This document shows positions 53,754 to 62,969 of a stretch of DNA of 64,000 bases, piece after piece. Where the stretch lies: contig JALQPE010000100.1 of the NCBI GenBank assembly GCA_030407315.1, forward strand, positions 124,001 to 188,000. Direction: 5' to 3'. The position numbers were made by a program, and so were the translations under genes. The notes beneath the pieces are model-generated. The model saw nothing but the letters and a program-made list of their open reading frames with translations, ran no database searches and had not been told where the DNA came from. Every line of letters starts with the position of its first letter. Within the stretch, counting starts at the first letter, position 1. The DNA is from Asparagopsis taxiformis. Its lineage: Eukaryota > Rhodophyta > Florideophyceae > Bonnemaisoniales > Bonnemaisoniaceae.

Positions 53754-56263
53754 CCTGAGCTCAATCGGGGCAGACAGCCAACCCTCACCGATGCGATGAC
53801 GTCCGCGGGACGCTGCGCCAGATGATGCCCTTCGGCTCGGTCTTTGACTTCGAAATCGTCAGGAAGAGATGGCATACGGTCGTCGAACAGGAGGTCGTGT
53901 TCCGAAGGAGAGTCACGAACGATGTAACCGTCTTCATCGACTTCCACTCCTTCCGGAACAGTGAATGTAATTGTCACTTCGCGGACCCCCTTGCTTTCGA
54001 CTTGGCCCTCGTCTGCACCCTGTTTGTCTTCCTCGTCCGAAGCGGTATGGACAGATTCTTGGTTGGAGGGAGTCGCACCAGCACGTTGGTTATCTTGGGG
54101 GACAATCTCAACGGCAGAATCGGGGGAACGGGCGGAGTCTTCGTCAACCTCATCACCGGAAGCAGTGGCTTGTTGTTGATCGGTGGGTTTATCAACAACG
54201 GCCTGCTCTTCTTCCCCGGCGGATTGTTGTACCACAACCGGCTCTTCTTCCTCGAGGCGTGTGCTCCCCGTCGAGCGAAGTCGCTGTGAACGGCGGCGGA
54301 TGCCATGCGAAGCAGGCTCATGTTCGACATTCCGCTGCTTCTTGTGAGTGAGTCTCACATTGGCAACAGAAGGGCGGCGTTTGCGTCGAGCCTTAGTCTT
54401 CTTCTTCAATGTCGGATTGAAAAACTCTTTCAAGTTCGTTTCCAAATCCTGTAAACGCGTGGCTCTCCGTCGCATTCTAACCTCACTGCTCCGGTCGTCC
54501 CCTCTATACATTGCAATGGCATTGGTGAGATGCCATTGCAACTCCTTCGGCTGCTTAACCGACCCAATTGCCATCTCTGTGCTCAGAAATGACTTGCGCA
54601 TAATACTCTTTGGGCGCCCAAACGCAGCGTACAGAGAATTTCCTATTGCAGTCACGCGACGGACGTATGTATAGAAGTCGTTCACGTCAAAGCGTCCATC
54701 CGGACGTCCACCATGAGCAGGGTTCAAGTACTCCGAAAGACCACGCAAGACGAAGACAAAGTTTTCTTCCAGCAACTCGCGCACTATCTTGTGGTCCAGG
54801 TGCGTTATCCCAATCTCGTTGCGGCGCTCAGAATTGTTCAGCTCACGCAACGCTTCGTCGAGAACAGGATGCTTCAGCGTTGCTATAGCCAAACGCGTCC
54901 ACCGCCGGGCCGTGTTTGTTGAATTCATCATCCCCATGAACTGCGCCTCGAACAATGTTCGGATGACATCAGACTCACGCAAGTCGCCAGCGTTTTCCAC
55001 GTTATTTGCAACAGCAATCGTACGGATGAACTGCTGGATGGACGACAAGATTCGAACCAGGGAGCGCTCCGTCAGTTGCGTCCCAGTCGTATGGTTCGAC
55101 TCTGCACTCTTGTGGATGATCTCATGAGGCTGAAGATCACTGTCGTCCTTGCGGCGAAGGTAGTACACATCCAGAGGCTGAGTAACCCAGCGCAAGCGGT
55201 TTGCGTCCTGTGGCAGCTTTGTTCTGTGCATACGGGTGAGGCGCGTGAAGTCATCCGCAATGCTATGCATAGCATTGAGACGATGCAGTCCGTCGATCAC
55301 GGTCACGTTCGCATTGGCATGGAATTTGACATTCTGGAACAGACGCGTGTCGGCGGGCAGATGCGTGTTCTGCGACCTCAGCACCGTCACAGTGATACGC
55401 GAAGAGCTCACATACCCCACAGCCAACATATTGTTGCGCAGGTCCTCCACGTGGTCTTCTTTCACATCCCGAAGGGTCACGGCCGGTTCCACCAGCTGCC
55501 TCACCAACACAGTCGCTCCTTCTCCGACGTAATCTGACGTCACAAACTTGGGCACCGTAATTTGCGTCCCCTGCTGCTCACGAATGCTTTCCGCCACCTC
55601 CGGTTCGTCGTCCACCTCGGTTACGTCCTGCGTAGTAGCTTCGGTGACGTTGGAGCGAGCAGGGTGCTTCGTGCCTCCACTGGAGGGTCTCGCAGAGCGA
55701 GCAGGGCGCTTCGTTCCTCCCGAAACCGGAATGGAGCGTGCTGGATGCTTCGTACCCCCCGAACCAGTGATTTCGCCTGCTGGACCGGTACTGGGCATCC
55801 GTCCCGAGCTGGCCTGGTTCGTCGCTGCGTTGAAGTTTGACGCTGCAGCAGGGGTACGAATGTCGCTAGGGCCATCCTCCGCAGCGGGGCGCATCATCCG
55901 AGTATCCCAAGGGTAAAACGCCGCGGCGTATGCTCCACCCATCGTCTCCGGCGGTCCCTCGGCGCCATCAAACATGTACGGGAACGGGAGGTCCTTGAAC
56001 TTGTCCTTAGTCGCAATGTTGCGCACGACGATATAGTCCGCCTCGTCGGTTTCCGGCAGCTTGTGGTTGTGCAGCGTGCGCGGAAGGCCAACATCGCCAC
56101 CAGCAGTGCTCACCGAAGCCGTCCCAATATGCACAGCCGCACCGTCCACGTCCGCAAACAAATTGACATCGACGCCGCGCTTGAGTCCGCGCGACTCCGC
56201 TGACGCGCTCACTTGATCGCCGCAAACCGTTGAAAACAAACTGCTGAAATGCGTATCCGCCAT
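53708..56263 (-). CDS. ParB/Srx-like domain protein
   Basis: 851 residues from the ATG at 56263 (MADTHFSSLF); the frame is open 40 codons further but without ATG. About 167-206 hold three copies of a basic motif GGTK(H/R)PARS. The centre (about 230-400) has NVTVIDGLHRLNAMHSI, close to the VIDGHHR-type motif of ParB/sulfiredoxin folds. ESNHTTGTQLTERSLVRIL, similar to the helical part after it, follows. Next come a long helical region, a basic KKKTKARRKRRPS segment and an acidic, Gln-rich disordered tail. ParB folds bind DNA or cut it, or bind nucleotides. At about 53755 the frame is lost just where the dioxygenase-like frame takes over; a 29-nt intron (GTGAGG...GAG) or a one-base change would join them. 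Confidence 0.7.
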   Translation of the reverse strand: MADTHFSSLFSTVCGDQVSASAESRGLKRGVDVNLFADVDGAAVHIGTASVSTAGGDVGLPRTLHNHKLPETDEADYIVVRNIATKDKFKDLPFPYMFDGAEGPPETMGGAYAAAFYPWDTRMMRPAAEDGPSDIRTPAAASNFNAATNQASSGRMPSTGPAGEITGSGGTKHPARSIPVSGGTKRPARSARPSSGGTKHPARSNVTEATTQDVTEVDDEPEVAESIREQQGTQITVPKFVTSDYVGEGATVLVRQLVEPAVTLRDVKEDHVEDLRNNMLAVGYVSSSRITVTVLRSQNTHLPADTRLFQNVKFHANANVTVIDGLHRLNAMHSIADDFTRLTRMHRTKLPQDANRLRWVTQPLDVYYLRRKDDSDLQPHEIIHKSAESNHTTGTQLTERSLVRILSSIQQFIRTIAVANNVENAGDLRESDVIRTLFEAQFMGMMNSTNTARRWTRLAIATLKHPVLDEALRELNNSERRNEIGITHLDHKIVRELLEENFVFVLRGLSEYLNPAHGGRPDGRFDVNDFYTYVRRVTAIGNSLYAAFGRPKSIMRKSFLSTEMAIGSVKQPKELQWHLTNAIAMYRGDDRSSEVRMRRRATRLQDLETNLKEFFNPTLKKKTKARRKRRPSVANVRLTHKKQRNVEHEPASHGIRRRSQRLRSTGSTRLEEEEPVVVQQSAGEEEQAVVDKPTDQQQATASGDEVDEDSARSPDSAVEIVPQDNQRAGATPSNQESVHTASDEEDKQGADEGQVESKGVREVTITFTVPEGVEVDEDGYIVRDSPSEHDLLFDDRMPSLPDDFEVKDRAEGHHLAQRPADVIASVRVGCLPRLSSGCYWRVWKSMRRAER

Positions 56264-56613
56264 GGTTGTTGAGTTGGAAAGGAAAAGAGATGGTTGACGT
56301 TGACGTATTGGAGTGATGTGGATGGTAGGTTTCAAGTTGCTTGAAGAATGGTCGGGAACGCCAATCGCTGGAAATAATAACACGATAGAAACGAAATTTT
56401 GTTAGGTACACACCTATCGTGACCGCTGGAATGCAAGAGAGGCAATCGAGATGTGAGTGTCCGTTCGGAACGGGCCCGAGTCGGGCTCTCGAAACCTGAC
56501 GAGGTGGCGTGAAGCAGGCAGTGTCCTTGATGTGTAATGTGTTAAAATTACAGCTGTCAAGCTAGGCGGCTTTTGGGGCGGCTGCGAGCACCCCTTTATC
56601 CGGGGAACACCCT

Positions 56614-56776
56614 GATTTGAGTTAAAATTTGGGCTATTCTCAAAAACATGCACATGTGAACATGTTTTTGAGATGGGGGTGTGCCGTACGGCACAATCGA
56701 CCCGCCCAAATCGTTGTTTTTTACAATATTTTTGCTGCCCGAAATTCTACAATTTCTGGGCTGGCCAGTAATGCAA
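56614..56776. repeat. Flanking direct repeat, copy C
   Basis: Direct copy of 51842-52003. Hairpin 56638-56673, palindrome GTGCCGTACGGCAC at 56681-56694, then CAATTTCTGGGCTGGCCAGT. It lies about 350 bases upstream of the ParB-like ATG. Copies B and C bracket the two-ORF locus. Confidence 0.92.
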
Positions 56777-57300
56777 TAGCTATCTGCTCTAAACCGATTC
56801 TAACAAGCAGAAAGAATCCTCTCCTTCATGATGATGCTCTCGAATTGAGTGCAATGCAACGGACTCCCTCCAAGAGAATGACAAAGCATCGTCTTTTCCA
56901 AGGCATTTCCGTACGAAAAATAATCGAAAAACATATTTGACTTTAACCTAACAGCTATCGCGAGCACCGTACTCAGCTATATTTCCTCTGTATTTCCTTC
57001 CTCCAACCAATCAATAGCCGCTTGGTCACAGGCTTAAAAGCCTTCCACTATCTGTCCTATCCATCGAAGACCCTCGGAGGGTTCGATCCAGGCCTTGATC
57101 ACCCATGATGGGTGTGCAACCCGAGAAATTGAAAATGGAACATATTGCGACAGGACGAGATGTCATTCAATGAAAGAGAAGTTCTCTTTCGTTTACTTTT
57201 TTCTAACAAGATTCTAAACGTCTACAAACCCTATGTCGTCCGTCCGTTTTCATCCCGGAGAGATGTGGATGTGAGGTAAGACGCAGTGGTGATGTTGTGT
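56777..57300. other. Intergenic, no gene seen
   Basis: Only short frames. Nothing recognised. Confidence 0.5.
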
Positions 57301-57359
57301 TGATTCCCACAGACGGAGGTGGAGGAGGTGGCTACGGAGGAAGCCTGGAGAACTTCTCC

Positions 57360-57402
57360 GGTACTGACATCTCACATGTTGAACATGTGAGATGTCAGTA
57401 CC
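57360..57402. repeat. Perfect 20-bp hairpin with 3-base loop
   Basis: GGTACTGACATCTCACATGT pairs fully with its complement across TGA. The right arm is also the start of the tandem repeat that follows. Confidence 0.97.
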
Positions 57403-57600
57403 CATGGATGAGAAGAAAAACATGTTGAGGTGCGGTTCGGATATTCTTTCCATTAACGGAGGTGGAGGAGGCTATGGTGGAAGCCTGGAGAGCATGTGAG
57501 ATGTCAGTACCCATGGATCACAAGAAGAACATGTTGAGGTGCGGTTCGGATATTTTTTCCATTAACGGAGGTGGAGGAGGCTATGGTGGAAGCCTGGAGA
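57385..57600 (+). repeat. Two 109-bp tandem units ending in a Gly-rich coding-like motif
   Basis: Units begin at 57385 and 57494 with CATGTGAGATGTCAGTACCC and each ends in sequence that would code GGGGGYGGSLE. A further copy of that Gly-rich block stands alone at 57315-57350, preceded by a splice-acceptor-like CCCACAG. The period is not a multiple of three. Confidence 0.9.
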
Positions 57601-58810
57601 AGAATAGAATAGTCCTATACCCATGTGTAGCAGGTAGAAAATCCGCTAGAGCGGCAAACCACCCGACAGGTGTCCCGAGCCTCGGTAGAGGAAGCGGTAG
57701 AGCAGATGAACCTTATAGGTACCCGACGGGTAGTCTCGTAAGAGAGAAGGTATCGCTACCCGGAGGGGGTTGTGCGATTATAGCGCTCACGCGAGGTGCG
57801 TATTAATGGAGCAAGATGACGTAATCCGTCGAGCTGTTGGCTAACCCTAAGGTTTTCCCGGAGAGGGGTTGAACAATAGGTATGCGAACACTGTTCCTGT
57901 GGGTCGTAATTCCACTTGAGTTTACGTTACTCTCGAAACCGTGCCTACTGGCTATTCCAGTGGCGTATTTATACTAAGTCTACTGTAAGCTAGGGTTAGT
58001 GGTTAGGAATAAATATCCAGTTATTGACCAACCAGAGCCCGGTTAACGGCACTCGCCTACCCGCGAGGTTATTGCCAGTTAGGCTTACATTGTAATGTAC
58101 AGCTGGTTAGCTTAAGTTAGAAATTTGCCCCTTGTGGGGTCTTGGCCGGGGCCGATGGGCCCGGATAGGGTTATTTGTCAGCCTTAGCTTGTCCCAAGTA
58201 TAGGAAACACGCCAGTTGGCTGGTGCCTTGTGATTGGCACATCCCTTAAGTGGGTACCCAATAGGGAAGCGACACGCCTCGATCGGCGAGGACCGCCAGG
58301 CGGTACGACATGGCCCCCTCCTGAGAGATTTGTCGTCCCGACAAAATTTGATCAAATAAAAATTACAATTTTTGGCTGTGGCCGTTGCATTGTGCAATTC
58401 AAAATTTCCCGCGCGCGGCGCGTGTTCGATAAATTCGTTTAGTACATCCGACTCTTCCGGCGGTCCACCGACCGTTTCCCATTGGAATCAACCCCTGTTG
58501 CAGGTTTCTTATCGATCCCACGCGAAAGAGCGTACTCACCCCTTCGGTGTCCACAGTGTACGAGAGTTCGTGTCCCTTCCGTCATCCCTCAAAGGGTTTT
58601 GCATCCATCTGCAAGATAGTTTACCGCGCGATCGCGTGAGCGGTGCCAACTCGAGGCTTTGAATTCATCTCCCGGCCAATCGCCTTGCGAATCCCATTCA
58701 GGGTTGCGTACCGCGGCTCCCTCTTGGAGATTTAAGCCAATAGGCCATTTTGTCTATCCCGCTTCAGGGTTTTTAGCAACGTCCTTCCTCGCCTCTACTG
58801 GCTTTTTAAG

Positions 58811-60877
58811 ATGCCCCCTCGCGCTCCGATTCAATTCGAATCCTCCGAAGAGGAAGGGGACAATATGGGTTCACCCAACCGTCCAACCACGCGTTCAAGC
58901 GTTCGCCGCCCAACCACTCGCCCCCAGGCGTCCTCTTCCCGCACCGGGGCCACGCCAACGCCGGCCAAGTCCTCTTCGCCTCCCGCGGCAAGCGCGCCGA
59001 TCGCCTCCGCGGCTTCATCGCAAACGCGAACTCGTTCGACTGCCGCTAAGGATTCGGCCGAGACAGCCTCGCCTTCCGGCAAAGTCGTCGGGACTCCTTC
59101 GCGCTCCGAAAAGTCGGTTCCTCCCGCTAGGGCAAGTGCACAAGGTGGCAACGTCGGTCCAACCGAATCCCCTGCTTCCCCGAAGCCGTCCACACCCGTG
59201 GCCACTGCCAAGCCGTTATCGGCCAATCCGCCATCGCGTGAAGGCGAACCCGTTAAGGCCACCGGGCCGTCTCCAAAAGGAGCTATGTCGGCTGCTGCCG
59301 AAGAGGTCGTTGAAGTTATTGCCGAGGGGGGCGCTACGCCCAAGCCATTGAGGCAGTCGAATGTTAGGCCTTCGCCAAGCTCCCGGCCGTCGTTGGCTCG
59401 TCCCTCCGCTCCTGCGGTTCGTACCTCTTCTGGTCGTGACGCTTCTGCGAATCCTTACGAGGACTATGGTCGCCGCAATCAGCAGATTTTGGCGGACGCT
59501 CGTAAGCGTAGGGAAGAAGAGTTGCGTCGCGAAGCCGCTCGTGCGGAAGCCGAAAAGGCAGAAGCCGAAAGGGCAGAGGCCGAAAGAGCTAATGCTCAGC
59601 TTGTCGAGTCGGCTGTAGACCCGTACGCCTCTTCTGGCAAAGTTACCCGGAGTGGGGCTGGTCCTGTTCCCGTTAATGCATCAGCAGGCGTGAGGCCGTC
59701 GGGCACCGCCCTAGTTGATCCTTACGCTGTTGCGTCCGCGCCAGCGCCGGCGGTTCCATCGCATGATACCCCTCCTCGGGCGCCTAAGCCAACTGCCAAT
59801 TGGCGTTCCTCGGGGGAATTTTATCCAGCTAATGCTGACGAGCTCATGGTGTTTGATTCACAAGCATTGCCGTTTAGGCGTGAGCTGGCTGCTCCCTGGG
59901 AACACTACCCATTCGCGCGACTCCCTCGTAGGGATTTTACCGACCGTCCGCGAAGCGAATTACGTCGCGATATGCTCTTGATGAGTTCCCTCCGGGGTCA
60001 AAGCCACCAGGTGCAAAATGAATGTTGGTCGGCGTATGCCCGTCTCCCTTCGAGTCGCCCGATGCGTCACTTCCGTGTTCCTCATACGCTTTGTAGCGAC
60101 AGGACTTTTCTCCTTCATCCCGGGGATGCTCTTTACGTCGAACGTATGAACCGCCGCTTGTTCCAAGAGGAATCGTACCAAGGTACCGTAGAGGACATGC
60201 CGATGATTCGGTCCCGCTGGTTTACGTATCCCCCTCGTCCCGATACGGGTAACTATGAGCATCATATGCGACTTCACGCTAGGTTGACTTCCCGAATGAT
60301 GGGGCGTCAAGTGACGGCGAATGACTATCGCGTATTCGCGCACCGTAATGGTAGCTCTGTTGAGCCGGTCACTAGACCCATGAGGGTATCGAGGGAAGCG
60401 TTAGACCCGTTATGGGATGATCCCATTTGGGAAGGGCAGTTGGCTCCGCCGATGTGCTTGCCTATCGTCGACCCTCCGTCGTTGGTGTATTTCCACCATT
60501 CCGCTCTTCGCGAAGCGCCCGCATGGCGGGTGAATAGACTCCGGTCGTACCTCGAGTTGGAGAGGGATATCCTAATAGGAATCGAGTTGGCTCGTATCGT
60601 CGAAACGCGGGGCTTCGTGCCGGTGATGGCTGAGGAACTCGTCAACAGAGTAAGTCGTACCTGGTACGGTCTCGCGGAGGTGCCGCTGTCGGACGTGGTT
60701 CCCCATAGCAGGAAGTTACCTGGCACAGTAGTGCGTCGCCTGTTGAAGGTAGCCCTTGGGGGTGATGATTATCCTCAAGAGATGGTCAGTACCAACATCA
60801 CAGGAGTGGCACCGGAGAAGGTGGTTGTCTATACGACGGTGGACTTGCCGAAAAGGCGTTACGTATTAACGTTTTAA
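58811..60877 (+). CDS. Gag-like retroelement ORF 2, 688 residues
   Basis: ATG at 58811 (MPPRAPIQFESSEEEGDN). The first 220 residues are Pro/Ser/Ala-rich. An Arg/Glu/Ala helix follows (RKRREEELRREAARAEAEKA). Then comes a folded region of about 350 residues: FPLPHDT-like loops apart, it shares DRTFLLHPGDALYVERMNRR, VTANDYRVFAHRNGS and YLELERDILIGIELARIVET with the matching part of the ORF at 37661. The frame stops at 60877, but related sequence continues in other frames to 62155. The family is not one I recognise; a Gag role is inferred. Confidence 0.6.
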   Translation: MPPRAPIQFESSEEEGDNMGSPNRPTTRSSVRRPTTRPQASSSRTGATPTPAKSSSPPAASAPIASAASSQTRTRSTAAKDSAETASPSGKVVGTPSRSEKSVPPARASAQGGNVGPTESPASPKPSTPVATAKPLSANPPSREGEPVKATGPSPKGAMSAAAEEVVEVIAEGGATPKPLRQSNVRPSPSSRPSLARPSAPAVRTSSGRDASANPYEDYGRRNQQILADARKRREEELRREAARAEAEKAEAERAEAERANAQLVESAVDPYASSGKVTRSGAGPVPVNASAGVRPSGTALVDPYAVASAPAPAVPSHDTPPRAPKPTANWRSSGEFYPANADELMVFDSQALPFRRELAAPWEHYPFARLPRRDFTDRPRSELRRDMLLMSSLRGQSHQVQNECWSAYARLPSSRPMRHFRVPHTLCSDRTFLLHPGDALYVERMNRRLFQEESYQGTVEDMPMIRSRWFTYPPRPDTGNYEHHMRLHARLTSRMMGRQVTANDYRVFAHRNGSSVEPVTRPMRVSREALDPLWDDPIWEGQLAPPMCLPIVDPPSLVYFHHSALREAPAWRVNRLRSYLELERDILIGIELARIVETRGFVPVMAEELVNRVSRTWYGLAEVPLSDVVPHSRKLPGTVVRRLLKVALGGDDYPQEMVSTNITGVAPEKVVVYTTVDLPKRRYVLTF

Positions 60878-62155
60878 ACCACCGAGAGGGTTCGACCGCG
60901 GAGCTGCCCCCTTATCGCAGGGATGGTGAATTCACCGAAGATGGTTATTACGGCTTGGAGCCTGACAGTTACTCTGACGGCGATCCCGATTCTTACAAGT
61001 ATCAGCCTGTTGGCGAGGCATTTGTGCCGCGTCCGTGGTGGAATTCCGAGATGGGAGGCCCGAGCGGTCGCTCTCCTTATGCAGGAAGGAGCTTTGCTCC
61101 TGTCGCTCCCCTACCACCCGGTGGTTCTAATGACTTGTATGAAAGTTCGGTCCCGATGGATACCACGCCTACCGCGCCAGCCCCTCAGCCTATCGCTGCT
61201 CCGTCATCCCAGATGTGTCCTGCCGTGGAGGCGTTTTTAACGTCCGACAAGGCTCTGAGCCATCCGTAACCGGTGATGACGGTACTCCGCGTCAGCCTCC
61301 CGCTGTGAACGTCCTACGTGGGGAATTATCCGGTCGGGAGTTGATGTCACTCCCAGAGGTGCGGCGGTTGGCCAATGAGATCGGGGATGGTACGGTCGCT
61401 TCCGTTTTCGTCTCGGCCAATGGGCGTTCCTCGTGGATTCTGCGTTGGACACGCTTGCGCTTACGTGTGTCACGTTGGCTAATCGCTACAAGCACGGACG
61501 CGAGCAGCGTAATGTCGCCCGGGAGCGCCTTCGCGAAGAGCGAGAACGACGCCGCGTGGCAGATAAGGAGATAGAGGCTGCACGCCTTGAAGCCGCAGAA
61601 TTGCGTACCCGGATTGGGGAACTGGAGGGCGAGTTAGGTGACGCCAGGCGTTTGCTGGAGCAAGCGGCTTCAGCCTCGCGCGTTATTCCCGGGGAGGGTG
61701 AAGAAGAGGCGGCTCAGCCTGGTTATTCACGTCGTCGTGCTAGGTCTCCCGATGAGGGTATTCCCGACCGCAATGTGCGTACTCGGCTTCGTTCCCCTGA
61801 GGGTGCCGCTGTTGCTCGTAATCCTTTGCTTGCGCAATTGGATGCCCGTCTAGGGTCGCCTGAGTCGCCAGATGTTTCTCCGCGTTCCGCGTCCGTCCCT
61901 GGAGTTGGGTTACCCGCACCTGCGGTCGCGCCTTCACATGGCCCTGTGCCTGCCCGTCGTCGGGGTAGCGGTGCTATTCCGCAGCGCGGCTTGCGTCGCA
62001 ATCCCACCTTCGCTAGGGTTCCACCCCGTCCATCCTCGTCCATCGACGAACGTGCGTGCATTTGCCCCTACGGCACCCTCCGCATCCCAGCGGCCTCGGC
62101 CTTCGAGCCATTATCGTCGCTAGGGACAGGCAATTGCCTCCGCACAAACCTCTAA
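60878..62155 (+). pseudogene. Broken continuation of gag-like ORF 2
   Basis: Sequence after the stop continues as DGYYGLEPDSYSDGDPDSYK... to 61269, then as GRELMSLPEVRRLANEIGDG and, from 61433, a coiled coil (ERLREERERRRVADKEIEAA) and an Arg/Pro/Ser tail to 62155. The order (acidic Tyr-rich segment, short helix, coiled coil, Pro/Ser tail) resembles the intact C-terminus at 39300-39886. At least two frame changes separate the pieces. Confidence 0.55.
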
Positions 62156-62225
62156 GGGTAGTTTGAATACGCTTTTGCGTTGCGCCTTCGTTCATCAGGT
62201 AGTCCTGAGGCACCTCTGAGGTACA

Positions 62226-62969
62226 TTAAAGATGCATCATCACGATGACGTGTGAACTTGTTTGTTGAACCCCTATTGGCCAAATTTCATTTCCGAAAAA
62301 AAATCTTAATTTCCACACTGGCTCCGGTTGGCGGTGATAAAGTGCGCCCTTTCTGGGTTGACCTTCCGAGGCTCGGTAGCTCCACCCGGTGGATGCCTTG
62401 TTAGGTTCTCGTCCCTGAGGGGTTATGCAACTTCTTCCCACTTCTGGGTGTGCGCGTGCGTGTTCGGCGCGGTGGCCTGTCACCCTTACGGTGTTGCGTA
62501 CGACGGAAGTACCGTGATGCCCATTCGGGGGAACATTCGCTCGTTGCGTCCATGTTGGCTTGCGGTAGCCATACCACTTCACAAGGAACCATTGTTCCCC
62601 ATCGTCGTCAGTGACGTAGTCGATGAGGTCATCGATAGGATACTCCTCATCCGAGGTTGCGCGTTCGGCGTCGCCACTTCCCTCTGGGGTTTCCTTCGTC
62701 CCTTCAGGGAGTGATGCTTGTTCCGAGTTCGGTCGGGTGCCCAGTGGCGCTTTTTCTTCTTCTCCATTGGGAGTGGTTTCCCATGACCCTATGGGGTTCG
62801 CCGTCGCCTTTGAGCGAGTGTTTCGACCCTGTTTGGGGTTTGCCATGCGGGTGGGTGCTTGTCTTGTTAGGTTCGCGGTGCGCGGTTCCGTTCCCGCTAA
62901 AGGGGTTGCCTCTCGTTGAGGAGGGGTCGGCGTCTGTGGACGTGCATCGCTTAAGCGTCGCTTGTTCAC
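62226..62969 (-). pseudogene. Chromodomain end of a chromovirus Pol
   Basis: 247 codons on the minus strand, in a different frame from the integrase frame that overlaps its start by four bases. The chromodomain is YPIDDLIDYVTDDDGEQWFL followed by VKWYGYRKPTWTQ, with the aromatic residues that bind methyl-lysine. Chromovirus integrases use such a domain to target heterochromatin. The residues after it look unrelated to coding sequence, so the protein probably ends soon after, and the frame change from the integrase suggests this copy is defective. Confidence 0.75.

Larger units (their letters stand above)
57601..62225 (+). mobile_element. Second gag-like retroelement unit, boundaries uncertain
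   Basis: A long non-coding leader (57.6-58.8 kb, LTR-like in look, with many short inverted repeats) is followed by the gag-like ORF at 58811 and a broken continuation to 62155. No polymerase lies on this strand. It ends about 70 bases from a chromovirus Pol read on the other strand, so the two may be parts of one element with opposed ORFs or two nested elements. Confidence 0.5.

Noticed and set aside
57385..57600. CRISPR-like array
   Set aside because: Only two long units without short unique spacers, in eukaryotic-type DNA with no cas gene.
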